Assembly (NCBI GenBank): GCA_029240815.1
Contig: JARDZO010000067.1
Span: 1 to 21,034 of the forward strand
Source: Brevibacillus sp.
GTDB taxonomy: Bacteria; Bacillota; Bacilli; Brevibacillales; Brevibacillaceae
Length of the DNA: 21,034 nucleotides
Reading direction: 5' to 3'
A program made the position numbers and the translations under genes. Shown here piece after piece: positions 1 through 7,187 of this stretch (position 1 is its first letter; each line of letters begins with the position of its first letter). Under the pieces are notes generated by a model. The model had not been told where the DNA came from and did no database searches. It worked only from the letters and a program-made list of their open reading frames with translations.

Positions 1-10
1 CTCCAATAAA
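1..10 (-). rRNA. 16S rRNA gene, first bases only (runs off left edge)
   Basis: Read on the minus strand, the window ends in TTTATTGGAG. This is the expected 5' start of a Bacillales 16S rRNA, whose next bases (AGTTTGATCCTGG) would lie outside the window. The upstream sequence is a typical rrn leader with the CTTTGAAAACTGAACA stretch found before rRNA genes in this group, which supports the call. Only about ten bases are visible, so the identification rests on context and the exact mature end is inferred. Confidence 0.72.
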
Positions 11-80
11 GTTTGTATCTGGTTCAAAGCTGGCAAATCATTTAATGATAGACTCATCAACGCTTTCGCTGTTCAGTTTT

Positions 81-89
81 CAAAGAGCA
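81..89 (-). promoter_or_regulatory. boxA-like antitermination site in the rrn leader
   Basis: The minus strand reads TGCTCTTTG, close to the boxA consensus TGCTCTTT(A), followed by AAAACTGAACA. boxA recruits Nus factors to rRNA transcripts. Just upstream in the transcript, TCGCC-TCTG-GGCGA (101-114) can form a small hairpin. Position between the rrn promoters and the 16S start fits an antitermination or processing element. Confidence 0.6.
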
Positions 90-121
90 TTTTTTGTTCA
101 TCGCCCAGAGGCGACTTTTTT

Positions 122-151
122 AATTTACCACATTTCCGTCTAGAAAATCAA
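122..151 (-). promoter_or_regulatory. Candidate rrn promoter P2
   Basis: On the minus strand, TTGATT (146-151) is followed after 18 bases by TAAATT (122-127), with TG one base before the -10 (extended -10). It lies about 90 bases downstream of the stronger P1, the tandem arrangement usual for Bacillus rrn operons. The -10 is imperfect, so this is less certain than P1. Confidence 0.45.
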
Positions 152-210
152 GTGGTTTTTTTAACTTTTTCGCTACCAGTTTTTCCGTTGAAGCAGCAGC
201 GACGTTTGTT

Positions 211-240
211 AATATAGCATGATCCTCAAACAGAAGTCAA
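211..240 (-). promoter_or_regulatory. rrn promoter P1
   Basis: On the minus strand, TTGACT (235-240) is followed after 18 bases by TATATT (211-216), preceded by TGC, so it has an extended -10. It points toward the 16S gene and would start transcription near position 204. It lies just past the ygxA stop codon, so ygxA and the rRNA operon are co-directional and ygxA readthrough could enter the rrn leader. I see no strong terminator between them. Confidence 0.6.
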
Positions 241-256
241 CAGTATTTAAAAAGTT

Positions 257-1120
257 TTAACCCAACAATATAAAACAAGTCTCTTGCTCCCCATCCTTAC
301 TACCTGGACAGACTACTTCCTGAATGAATGATCGCTGAACCATTTTATCGATCAAGGAAGGAATCTGGATGTCTGCCGCTTGCACTGCAGGATGATTCAT
401 CAGCTCGTGCAATCGCCAAGGTCCTGCTTTCGTCTCCATTAGTTCCATCAAATAACGCACTGATTCCTTCATACGCGATGTAACCGCAAATTCAATTGCA
501 AGCACCAAGAGCTCGATTCGCTTTTCCAATGTCTCTGCATTCATCGACAGTTCTTCATACAACTTATAAACGGAGGAATCCAACCGCTTTACTTGAGACC
601 ATAATGCCGCTTGGGGCTGTTCACCCATTTCGTAGACAATCAGTCGCGCCCACGCATGCAGAGCCTGAACAAAAGCGTGATAGGCATCCAAAGAGAGACC
701 TTGCTGCAGCCACTCTTTTGCTTCATGGAAGAAAAGTACCAAACGGGAATACTCTCTACATATGACCTTTTTTTGCAACGAATCAGTGAGCCTGAAGAGT
801 CGTTGCTTCATTTGTTTCATATAATCGTCTTTATCAATGAGAATCTCCGCTCTCGCTAGTATGTGCGCCAGCTTCTCGTCCAAGCCATACATCGCTCCCT
901 TTTCTAGGTGCCAAATGCTTACCCAATGCTCCATAATCAATTGGTCATGAAAAAGAACTCGCCGAATGGTACCATCAGTCTCAGGCTGTTTGGCTACAAT
1001 TAAATAATAGGTACCTTCTCGAAAGGGGAAATCAGGCAACATAAGTACAGCTTGTACATCCAAACGCTTTTGAAGCAGCTCGAGATACGTTTGTTGACTC
1101 TCTTCTGGCCTCATGTTCAT
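257..1120 (-). CDS. ygxA: YgxA-like nucleotidyltransferase-like protein
   Basis: A 287-residue soluble protein resembling Bacillus YgxA (about 290 residues), annotated as nucleotidyltransferase-like; its reaction is not known to me. The N-terminal part (MNMRPEESQQTYLELLQKRL) leads into an alpha/beta region, and the C-terminal half is strongly helical with a winged-helix-like end. I see no signal peptide or membrane segment. The start at 1120 is chosen because GGGAGGAAG lies about 8 bases upstream; the frame stays open further upstream but without a comparable ribosome binding site. The gene precedes the rrn operon on the same strand and is divergent from ygzB, as expected for the ygzB-ygxA-rrn neighbourhood of Bacillus. 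Family assignment is from sequence memory and synteny, not from a catalytic motif. Confidence 0.78.
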   Translation of the reverse strand: MNMRPEESQQTYLELLQKRLDVQAVLMLPDFPFREGTYYLIVAKQPETDGTIRRVLFHDQLIMEHWVSIWHLEKGAMYGLDEKLAHILARAEILIDKDDYMKQMKQRLFRLTDSLQKKVICREYSRLVLFFHEAKEWLQQGLSLDAYHAFVQALHAWARLIVYEMGEQPQAALWSQVKRLDSSVYKLYEELSMNAETLEKRIELLVLAIEFAVTSRMKESVRYLMELMETKAGPWRLHELMNHPAVQAADIQIPSLIDKMVQRSFIQEVVCPGSKDGEQETCFILLG

Positions 1121-1208
1121 GCCATTCTTCCTCCCTGCCCCTGGGTTGAACTTATGGATTCTACATGAGAGGTCCTTTTCCTGCTTGTCAACAGACAAAT
1201 CCTTTGTA

Positions 1209-1217
1209 TGCTATACT
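1209..1217 (+). promoter_or_regulatory. Extended -10 promoter of ygzB
   Basis: TGC followed by TATACT (1212-1217) forms an extended -10 about 20 bases before the ygzB start. There is no good -35 at 16-18 bases; TTGTCA (1185-1190) is 21 bases away. The -10 overlaps an in-frame ATG at 1208, which argues against that ATG being the translation start. Confidence 0.45.
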
Positions 1218-1237
1218 GTAGGGTAGGAGGAATGATG

Positions 1238-1612
1238 ATGAAGAAAACTGAACGCCTTAGCAAGATCAAACGCATGCGCACTTGGGGTAACTGGAGCATG
1301 GTGATCGGTATTTTGCTGATGTATACAGGGTACGCTTTTTTTGCTGGATACTTGGACTTTATTCCTTTTCTCGGCACCCTGCTCAAAGGCTCTCACGTCT
1401 TTATGACGTTGCTGTTGATCATCGGCTTTATTTTAACGATGGGCAGCACGGTTATGTTTATGATTTCCGGAATGGTCTCAACCTCTGCTCCACAAGTACA
1501 ATGCCCTTCGTGCCAAAAAGTAACAAAGATGCTCGGAAAAGAAGACGCCTGTATGTTTTGTGGACAGCCTCTACGTCTCGAAGACGGACAACCGCAACAA
1601 AACCAAACATAA
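1238..1612 (+). CDS. ygzB: YgzB-like (UPF0295) membrane protein
   Basis: A 124-residue membrane protein of the YgzB/UPF0295 family, function unknown. It has a basic N-terminus, two hydrophobic helices (about residues 19-37 and 54-78), and a C-terminal zinc-ribbon-like knuckle with CPSC (C89, C92) and CMFC (C105, C108). Three ATG codons follow in a row at 1232, 1235 and 1238; TAGGAGG ends at 1230, so the third ATG has the best spacing (7 bases) and is chosen. The adjacent ygxA and nearby perR match the Bacillus arrangement. It ends in a bidirectional terminator shared with the converging glycosidase gene. A metal- or redox-related role is suggested only by the Cys pairs and the perR neighbourhood. 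Confidence 0.85.
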   Translation: MKKTERLSKIKRMRTWGNWSMVIGILLMYTGYAFFAGYLDFIPFLGTLLKGSHVFMTLLLIIGFILTMGSTVMFMISGMVSTSAPQVQCPSCQKVTKMLGKEDACMFCGQPLRLEDGQPQQNQT

Positions 1613-1640
1613 TGTGGTACGATGTACGATCCATAAGCAA

Positions 1641-1684
1641 AAAGCCACCTGCGTTTCCCCATCAAAGGGCAAGCAGGTGGCTTT
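1641..1684. terminator. Bidirectional terminator between ygzB and the GH18 gene
   Basis: A perfect 12-bp inverted repeat, AAAGCCACCTGC (1641-1652) with GCAGGTGGCTTT (1673-1684), lies between the 3' ends of two converging genes. The plus-strand T-run is CTTTCTTCTGTTT. It probably ends ygzB and also the glycosidase gene on the other strand. Confidence 0.85.
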
Positions 1685-1691
1685 CTTCTGT

Positions 1692-3449
1692 TTAAGAGGA
1701 TGGCTTGTCATGCTGACTGTTCAATCCTTCTTCTACCGCCTTCCAAATCTCAGGTACTTCGTAACCGCGACGCCAGGATGCTACCCCTGCGAGATTGTAC
1801 TTGTGCACGAGCGCCATTCGCTTTTCTATAGAAGTGACATCTTCCAGCCACATCTTGTACGTATTCCCATCCTTAGGGTCCGTGTATTGCACATAGTTCT
1901 GACCACTTGCCTCATCCACCTTTGGAGTCAGCTTGCGTTCATTCATCCACTCTAGGGCGCGGGGCATTGACAGAGCTTTCGAGCTTACCTTTACACTACC
2001 GTCTGCCTGCTTGCTCTCCGTCCATAGACGAGTATAGAAAGGAACACCCAGTAGAAGCTTGTGATGGGGAACTTCTTCCATAACACCTTTCAATCCGTTC
2101 TCAACCCACGGCAACGATGCTACCGAGCCTGCCTTTGGACTGGACGCCCAATGCTCGTCATAGGTCATGACCGCCATGTAATCCACGACCTGTCCGAGTG
2201 CAGCACGGTCCAGGAACATCGACCATGTCTCAGCAGTCGACTTAATCGTCACATCAATCGAGACCGTGAGTCCTTGCTCGTGCAAATAGGGCGTCAGCTC
2301 ACGAACAAACTGGACAAGCTTTGGCTTCTCATCCAAATACACGTTTTCAAAATCGATGTTGATTCCGTCCAAATCGTAAAGGTTGGCGTAATGAATCAGC
2401 TGGGCAATCATTTTGTCTCGCTTGTCGTAGCTGCCGAGCACGGATTTGGTCCAGTCCGGGTTAAAACCGTTGGTGACCAATCCCCATACCTTGTAGCCAC
2501 GCTGATGTGCCCACTTGACATAGCCAGAGTCTGCCTTGTTCAAAAACGTCCCCTCTGGATCCTTCAGCTCAAACCATGTTGGGGAAACGACATTTACTCC
2601 CGGCATGGCCCCAATACCCTCCACGTTCGGATTCCGATTCGTTACTTGCTCCCATACGAGATTGATTTTCTGCCCCAACGGCTTCCAGGCAACTGGTTGC
2701 TGGGATTGCGCCGGACGATCCAGACTGACCTTGCGCACTTGCGTCAGTTCTACGCTCTCTCTCGGCAAAAATCCCGCAATGCCGTCTGCAGTCAAGACGC
2801 GATACCACTTTTCCGATTCTCCCAACACATCCACATTCGCCCCTGCCGCTAACTCGGCGATAATTGGCGTGCGGTTAGACGCACCCGTCCGGACAAGCTG
2901 GAGTTCATCACCTGCGACGACTGTAGCTTGCTGTATGGCGTACCCGTCTTTTTCGACCGTTAGTACGCCTGAATTCGATATTTGCACAAAGGCGTACGGG
3001 TACAGCTTTTCCAGAGGATCCATCGGAACGTAGCGCACACCCTCTACCTCTTTGACGGGCACCTGCAAATTGACAGGCTGTTTGTTCAAGTAGGCAACCA
3101 CTTGCCCGCTCTCCATCCGAAGAACTTTGTCTTTCGTCGTAACGATGACAGAGTGAGTAGGTTCGTCCCAAAAAATAGCAGGATCTATATGCTCTTTTAT
3201 AAACTCAAAGGGCAGCAAAACCTGGTTAGATTCAACCAAATAAGGCGTGGCTGTTCGCGTTCCTTCGTAAACGATTACCTGCTTCGCTCCGTCGTACGGC
3301 TGGACGTGCTCTGTGGACGCCCTCAGCATGAAGAACCAGTAAATCGTACCGAATATCGCGACAAAAAAGAGCATGAGCATGAAGAAGAACTGAAGGACTC
3401 GTTTTCTTCTTTTCTTGGGACGAGGTGCCATTCCCAATTCCAGACCCAT
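1692..3449 (-). CDS. Membrane-anchored glycoside hydrolase family 18 protein with stalk and SH3-like domains
   Basis: A 585-residue cell-envelope protein. A basic cytoplasmic tail (PKKRRKR) precedes one transmembrane helix (about residues 18-42), which acts as an uncleaved anchor. Residues about 50-165 resemble the copper-amine-oxidase-N-like stalk domain common in Firmicute surface proteins, and about 175-235 look like a bacterial SH3 domain (GEKWYRVL and GIAGFLP style). Residues about 258-575 form the GH18 barrel. The active-site motif is DGINIDFE (361-368); E368 is the likely proton donor and the usual second Asp is Asn, as in spore-cortex lytic relatives such as YaaH. GH18 enzymes cleave N-acetylglucosamine bonds, so peptidoglycan or chitin are possible substrates. 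The start at 3449 has GGGAGGAGG 8 bases upstream; an ATG ten codons earlier does not. Confidence 0.85.
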   Translation of the reverse strand: MGLELGMAPRPKKRRKRVLQFFFMLMLFFVAIFGTIYWFFMLRASTEHVQPYDGAKQVIVYEGTRTATPYLVESNQVLLPFEFIKEHIDPAIFWDEPTHSVIVTTKDKVLRMESGQVVAYLNKQPVNLQVPVKEVEGVRYVPMDPLEKLYPYAFVQISNSGVLTVEKDGYAIQQATVVAGDELQLVRTGASNRTPIIAELAAGANVDVLGESEKWYRVLTADGIAGFLPRESVELTQVRKVSLDRPAQSQQPVAWKPLGQKINLVWEQVTNRNPNVEGIGAMPGVNVVSPTWFELKDPEGTFLNKADSGYVKWAHQRGYKVWGLVTNGFNPDWTKSVLGSYDKRDKMIAQLIHYANLYDLDGINIDFENVYLDEKPKLVQFVRELTPYLHEQGLTVSIDVTIKSTAETWSMFLDRAALGQVVDYMAVMTYDEHWASSPKAGSVASLPWVENGLKGVMEEVPHHKLLLGVPFYTRLWTESKQADGSVKVSSKALSMPRALEWMNERKLTPKVDEASGQNYVQYTDPKDGNTYKMWLEDVTSIEKRMALVHKYNLAGVASWRRGYEVPEIWKAVEEGLNSQHDKPSS

Positions 3450-3562
3450 GGCTACGACCTCCTCCCAAACGGACAGCATCCCAAAAGGACGTCCATCGAT
3501 CTATTTCGGTCTTTCCCGTTCACATTCCATACGTTCAAACCATTCACAACCTTCTGACATAC

Positions 3563-3590
3563 TAAACGCTCGTAAACATGCTTCCTTTCA
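3563..3590 (-). promoter_or_regulatory. Candidate ECF-sigma-like promoter of the GH18 gene, with overlapping inverted repeat
   Basis: On the minus strand, TGAAAG (3585-3590) is followed after 16 bases by CGTTTA (3563-3568), a loose match to extracytoplasmic-function sigma promoters (TGAAAC-16-CGTA). The -35 overlaps a 7-bp inverted repeat, TTTCAAA (3586-3592) and TTTGAAA (3598-3604). I see no convincing housekeeping promoter in the 180 bases before the gene. This is suggestive only. Confidence 0.3.
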
Positions 3591-3630
3591 AAAGACGTTT
3601 GAAACGACAAAACGTTACAGGTTGCGCTAA

Positions 3631-3679
3631 AAAACACCTTCCTCCTCAACTGATTTCCGGTTGATTCAGAAGGTGTTTC
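3631..3679 (-). terminator. Terminator of perR
   Basis: On the minus strand, GAAACACCTTC pairs with GAAGGTGTTTT across a loop that contains a second short pair (AATCAACC/GGTTGATT type), followed by TTTT. It begins about 18 bases after the perR stop codon. Confidence 0.8.
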
Positions 3680-3696
3680 TCAGATTTAAAGCGATT

Positions 3697-4131
3697 TCAG
3701 TGGGTGTTCTTTTGACAGGCATCACAGATGCCATAGACTTCCATGCGATGACCCGTAACGTGAAAACCGATGTCTTTCGCTGCGGATTCTTCCGCGTCCC
3801 GCAAATAAGGGAAATGGAAATCGCTAATCGCCCCACACTTCGAACAGATGGCGTGATAGTGATCTTCCTCCACATTTGCATCAAACCGGCTGGACGCATC
3901 CCCATAAGTCAATTCAACAACTAATCCCGCATCTTTAAAAACGCGCAAATTGTTATAAATCGTAGCTACACTCATATTGGGGAATTTGCCTTCGAGAGCT
4001 TTGTATATTTCGTCAGCCGTCGGGTGAGTCATCGTCTCCAGCAAATAGGTCAAAATGGCATGGCGTTGAGGTGTCATTCGAACCCCGGTATTCTTCAGGA
4101 TTTCTACAGCTTTTTCTACACGCTGTGCCAT
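3697..4131 (-). CDS. perR: Peroxide-responsive Fur-family repressor PerR
   Basis: A 144-residue Fur-family regulator, very similar to B. subtilis PerR (145 residues). The N-terminal winged helix contains [13 protein letters not shown] and the strongly conserved [19 protein letters not shown] recognition region. The C-terminal metal domain has DASSRFDA and [11 protein letters not shown] (regulatory His/Asp ligands), and structural-zinc pairs CSKC and CDAC. PerR senses H2O2 by metal-catalysed oxidation of its His ligands and represses catalase, peroxidase and iron-homeostasis genes. The start at 4131 matches the family length; the preceding SD is weak (GGGGTG). A TTG eleven codons upstream is less likely. 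The gene follows nth, has its own promoter and a PerR box, and ends in a clear terminator. Confidence 0.95.
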   Translation of the reverse strand: MAQRVEKAVEILKNTGVRMTPQRHAILTYLLETMTHPTADEIYKALEGKFPNMSVATIYNNLRVFKDAGLVVELTYGDASSRFDANVEEDHYHAICSKCGAISDFHFPYLRDAEESAAKDIGFHVTGHRMEVYGICDACQKNTH

Positions 4132-4191
4132 ATCGTTACACCCCACAGTCTTTCGCAAAGACAAAAGAATAATCGTTTCTCATGTCATTGA

Positions 4192-4206
4192 TTAGAATTA
4201 ATATAA
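4192..4206. promoter_or_regulatory. PerR box
   Basis: TTAGAATTAATATAA matches the PerR-box consensus TTATAATNATTATAA at all but two positions. It lies about 60 bases upstream of the perR start and covers the predicted transcription start. PerR is known to repress its own gene in B. subtilis, so autoregulation is the natural reading. Confidence 0.75.
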
Positions 4207-4209
4207 ATA

Positions 4210-4239
4210 AGTGTACGTCTACTTAGCGAAAACTGTCAA
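4210..4239 (-). promoter_or_regulatory. perR promoter
   Basis: On the minus strand, a perfect TTGACA (4234-4239) is followed after 18 bases by TACACT (4210-4215). Transcription would start near 4203, inside the PerR box, so bound PerR should block initiation. Confidence 0.6.
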
Positions 4240-4285
4240 TATCCATTACATCTAAATAGGCAATGAAGAAACTGGAAATGGAGAA

Positions 4286-4969
4286 TTACGCCTGTGCTTT
4301 CGTCTTCGCTTTTGATTTAGTTTGAGCTTTTTTTCCTTCCGCAATCGCATGCTTGCACATTGATTGAAGCGGACATATCCCACATTGCGGGTTGCGCGCT
4401 GAGCAGATCCGTCTTCCGTGCCAAATGAGCCAGTGATGGGCATCCGACCATTTTTCCCGGGGAATACGCTTCATCAATTGACGCTCTACTTCATCCACGT
4501 TATCGCTTTTTGCCAACCCTAGGCGATTGCCTACGCGAAACACATGGGTATCAACGGCGATCGCGGGGACTCCGTACGCATTGGACAGCACGACATTTGC
4601 TGTCTTTCTCCCGACACCCGGCAACGCCTCCAGCTCCTTATGCGTTTGCGGCACCTCGCTATTGTATTTTTCGTATAGGATTCGACAGGTCTCTAAAATG
4701 TTCTTACTCTTATTTTTATACAGCCCAAGTCCTTTTATATGCTCCTCCATTTCTTCTTGTGTCAAATGAAGGTAGTGCTCCGGCTGATTCAGCTTTTCAA
4801 ACATTGGTGCTGTTATTTCATTAACCCGTTTATCTGTACATTGCGCTGACAGGATCGTGGCGATCAGAAGCTCAAACGGGGTAGTATAGTTTAATTCACA
4901 ATGCGCGTCCGGATACAGCTGGTGCAGCGTATCCAATATTTCATCAACGGGTACTTTGCGTTGCGCCAT
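4286..4969 (-). CDS. nth: Endonuclease III (DNA glycosylase/AP lyase)
   Basis: A 227-residue base-excision repair enzyme that removes oxidised pyrimidines and cuts at abasic sites. The helix-hairpin-helix LPGVGRKTANVVL (about 116-128) carries the catalytic Lys122, and the catalytic Asp140 is in VDTHVFR. The iron-sulphur loop has the exact spacing C189-X6-C196-X2-C199-X5-C205. The C-terminus is a Lys/Ala/Thr-rich tail of about 15 residues beyond the cluster. The start at 4969 has GGGGGA 8 bases upstream; an ATG eight codons earlier overlaps the predicted -10 and is unlikely. Length is normal for Nth (about 210-220). It sits just upstream of perR, an oxidative-damage context, and is divergent from the SDR gene. 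No strong terminator separates it from perR. Confidence 0.95.
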   Translation of the reverse strand: MAQRKVPVDEILDTLHQLYPDAHCELNYTTPFELLIATILSAQCTDKRVNEITAPMFEKLNQPEHYLHLTQEEMEEHIKGLGLYKNKSKNILETCRILYEKYNSEVPQTHKELEALPGVGRKTANVVLSNAYGVPAIAVDTHVFRVGNRLGLAKSDNVDEVERQLMKRIPREKWSDAHHWLIWHGRRICSARNPQCGICPLQSMCKHAIAEGKKAQTKSKAKTKAQA

Positions 4970-4991
4970 AGGTATATCCCCCTTTTTCTCC

Positions 4992-5019
4992 ATTATACCG
5001 TGCGGCGTCAACTCAGCAA
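4992..5019 (-). promoter_or_regulatory. nth promoter
   Basis: On the minus strand, a perfect TATAAT (4992-4997) is preceded after 16 bases by TTGCTG (5014-5019). The predicted transcript leader is only about 16 bases, which supports the nth start at 4969. Confidence 0.5.
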
Positions 5020-5095
5020 TCTGGTGACTTTGTGGCATGCTCGCCTTGCGTTGATGTACTATTAGAATGGAAGATTATGACGGGGGGAGATGCTC

Positions 5096-6001
5096 ATGAA
5101 AGTATTCCTGACCGGTGCGACCGGTTTTGTAGGGAAGGGTTTACTGGCAAAGTTGAGCAAAGAAGGACATCATAGCGTTTGCCTCATTCGACCTGGATCA
5201 GAAAGAAAAAAGCCACAGGACGACGCCACGAACGGGAATGTCACTTATGTAACGGGTGATCTATTTGATCAGGCGTCGTTGATAAAAGCGATGACCGGTT
5301 GTGATGCAGTCATTCATCTCGTCGGAATCATTCGGGAGCAGCCTGGAAAAGGGGTCACGTTTTCGCGCATTCATGTCGAGGGTACGAGGAATGTAGTGGA
5401 AGCGGCCAAGCAGACTGGAATCAGTCGCTTTGTGCATATGAGTGCGTTGGGAGCCCGTGAAAATGCTACGAGCGGCTATCATCGGACAAAGTACGAGGCG
5501 GAACAGCTCGTGCAGGCTAGCGGAATTCCGTACGTCATTTTCCGCCCTTCTGTCATTTTTGGACCAGGAGATGAATTCGTAAACATGCTTGCTGATTTGG
5601 TAAAGCTACCGGTAACTCCCGTGCTCGGAAACGGCTCTTACCCTTTACAGCCTGTAGCACGAGATACGGTCGCTGATGTGTTCGTCCGTGCCTTGTCGAA
5701 CACGTCTGCGACGAACCAGATCTATGAAACAGGCGGACCAAAAGCAATCACGTATGGGCAAATTCTCGACAGTATCGGGTCAGCTCTCGGTAAACGACAC
5801 GTCCGCAAAATTCATATCCCCCTCCTTCTGATGAAGCCAGTCATCAATCTCATGGAGGGTTTTACATTTTTCCCTATTACGAATACACAATTGACCATGC
5901 TGCTCGAAGGCAATGCATGCCAGGATGGACAGCGCCTCTACGATTCGTTTGACACCCCTAAAATCGACTTTCAGCAAGGGATCTCTATGTATTTACGCTA
6001 A
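5096..6001 (+). CDS. Atypical short-chain dehydrogenase/NAD(P)-binding protein (NDUFA9-like)
   Basis: A 301-residue Rossmann-fold protein. The dinucleotide-binding motif TGATGFVG is at residues 6-13, and the strand-4 region is DAVIHLVGI. An SDR-type Tyr-X3-Lys pair is present (Y128, K132 in YHRTK), followed by FRPSVIFGPGD. This pattern matches the atypical (extended-like) SDR group that includes NDUFA9-like and nucleoside-diphosphate-sugar epimerase-like proteins. The substrate cannot be told from sequence. The start at 5096 has GGGGGGAG with 6-base spacing; an ATG two codons earlier touches that site. The gene is monocistronic, divergent from nth, and ends about 160 bases before a shared bidirectional terminator. 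Confidence 0.82.
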   Translation: MKVFLTGATGFVGKGLLAKLSKEGHHSVCLIRPGSERKKPQDDATNGNVTYVTGDLFDQASLIKAMTGCDAVIHLVGIIREQPGKGVTFSRIHVEGTRNVVEAAKQTGISRFVHMSALGARENATSGYHRTKYEAEQLVQASGIPYVIFRPSVIFGPGDEFVNMLADLVKLPVTPVLGNGSYPLQPVARDTVADVFVRALSNTSATNQIYETGGPKAITYGQILDSIGSALGKRHVRKIHIPLLLMKPVINLMEGFTFFPITNTQLTMLLEGNACQDGQRLYDSFDTPKIDFQQGISMYLR

Positions 6002-6162
6002 GTACGAGCTTGCTTGAAATGTTGGACCGCCCGTATACACAAATAGCTGATGATCATGCCAAACAACAGGGTCGCTGGAAGGCTATTCCATCAAGCTGGA
6101 GAAGCAACAAAGTGATAAACCAAATTGGCCAACACGGAACAAATGGATGCCTGAATGACTGA
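5998..6162 (-). pseudogene. Possible decayed small membrane-protein frame with in-frame TGA
   Basis: Between the SDR gene and the GNAT gene, one minus-strand frame reads as two hydrophobic segments, SICSVLANLVYHFVASPA and then LPATLLFGMIISYLCIRAV followed by a basic tail. They are separated by an in-frame TGA at 6091-6093, and the frame ends in TAG at 5998-6000. No start codon with a ribosome binding site is visible, and its upstream side runs into the 6162-6191 terminator. It may be a gene remnant or chance. A 47-codon plus-strand frame (6019-6162) over the same bases lacks a ribosome binding site. Confidence 0.2.
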
Positions 6163-6191
6163 AAGCCCCTGAACAAAACTACAGGGGCTTT
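6162..6191. terminator. Bidirectional terminator between the SDR and GNAT genes
   Basis: A perfect 10-bp inverted repeat, AAAGCCCCTG (6162-6171) and CAGGGGCTTT (6182-6191), with a 10-base loop. TTTT follows on the plus strand and TTTC on the minus strand. It lies between converging genes, ten bases past the GNAT stop. Confidence 0.85.
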
Positions 6192-6200
6192 TAACAGTGA

Positions 6201-6989
6201 CTATCGAAACTCCAAGACACCTTTACCACCACGAAATACGTGCACAAACGGAATGACTCCCACCGTTTCAAAGCCGTAGCGGTCATATACTTTTTCTACC
6301 CGTTCATTGATCGGACATACCCATAGCTGAGAACCACCCGAGAGCATAAACTGCTCCTGCGCAAAACGGATCAAGTGACCGATCAGACCCTTTCCGCGAA
6401 AGTCTGGCAAGGTCGCCACGTTTTCAATCCGCACAATATCTCCTGCCCGCAGCAAACATAACGATGAGGCAGGTTCCCCATTTACACGAAGCAAGAAGTG
6501 TTGAAAGGCGGGGTGGGCAAACTCCTTGGTAAACGCCTTTTCCCTGACCTCCTTCCCACCAAACTCCGGCACGGACTCGACCCGCAAGCATTCTTCGTAA
6601 TTAGCTGTGGTAACCGGCTCAATCACGATCCCCGCAACATCATGAACGGTAGCGAGTTCACCCTTCCAGATCTGGATGGGAGAAGGTAGCACCTCCGTGT
6701 GAAAGCCTTGACTCTCCAGTTGTCCGATCAGCACCTGCTGATTTTGCTGGTTATATAGGTAAAAGCGAGGATAGATCCCTTTTTCCTCAAAGAAGGGGAT
6801 GACTTCCCCCATTAACGCAGTTGCTTGCCCGATCTCCGTGATAGGGTGGGTAACATGCGCATGGTTGGCGTCATAGTGATTCGGGTTTTCCTCATTCCAG
6901 AACAGATAGCCCCATGGCCGCTCCACCCTATTGGAAAAGGCGAGTTTGTAAGCAATATCTGATTTTTCGACGATCGACGACAGATTCAT
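6201..6989 (-). CDS. GNAT-family N-acetyltransferase
   Basis: A 262-residue acetyltransferase. The acetyl-CoA-binding core is in the C-terminal half: IENVATLPDFRGKGLIGHLI (about 188-207) contains the R-G-K-G-x-I-G pyrophosphate loop (198-204), followed by a helix and the typical C-terminal VYDRYGFETVG. The N-terminal 120 residues form a second, less conserved GNAT-like half. The acceptor substrate is unknown. The start at 6989 has AGGGGGC 5 bases upstream; the frame is open further upstream but without a ribosome binding site. It is the last gene of the minus-strand run beginning at bcp, 198 bases after the adenosyltransferase gene, so it may have its own promoter. Confidence 0.8.
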   Translation of the reverse strand: MNLSSIVEKSDIAYKLAFSNRVERPWGYLFWNEENPNHYDANHAHVTHPITEIGQATALMGEVIPFFEEKGIYPRFYLYNQQNQQVLIGQLESQGFHTEVLPSPIQIWKGELATVHDVAGIVIEPVTTANYEECLRVESVPEFGGKEVREKAFTKEFAHPAFQHFLLRVNGEPASSLCLLRAGDIVRIENVATLPDFRGKGLIGHLIRFAQEQFMLSGGSQLWVCPINERVEKVYDRYGFETVGVIPFVHVFRGGKGVLEFR

Positions 6990-7029
6990 AAATGCCCCCT
7001 GCTGATTTACGTGCGTGGTATGGTTATGT

Positions 7030-7053
7030 GAGACCGCGCACTCTGCGCGTCTC
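7030..7053. repeat. Inverted repeat in the GNAT leader
   Basis: GAGAC and GCGCA pair with TGCGC and GTCTC to form a GC-rich hairpin of about 10 bp with one bulged base and a 3-4 base loop. It lies about 40 bases upstream of the GNAT start, in the 198-base gap after the adenosyltransferase gene. There is no T-run on the minus-strand side, so it does not look like a terminator. Nothing else recognisable lies in 7089-7187. Confidence 0.5.
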
Positions 7054-7187
7054 CCGCTAAGCTTTGACCAGGCTGTAGTGCATCGCATCTATCCGCTGAA
7101 TACTCAGACGAATAACAAGGCGCCAGACCAGCAGACATCGTGCACCATTCCTCATATCCAAATAGGCACTGCCTGACGCATCTGGAT

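Noticed and set aside
2061..2852. 263-codon plus-strand frame opposite the GH18 gene
   Set aside because: It is antisense to a gene with clear domain motifs, has no ribosome binding site and no recognisable protein features.
6019..6162. 47-codon plus-strand frame after the SDR gene
   Set aside because: No ribosome binding site, no recognisable features, and it ends at the terminator stem.
7089..7187. Possible riboswitch or small gene between the adenosyltransferase and GNAT genes
   Set aside because: No known riboswitch motif, including no cobalamin-box sequence, and no start codon with a ribosome binding site.
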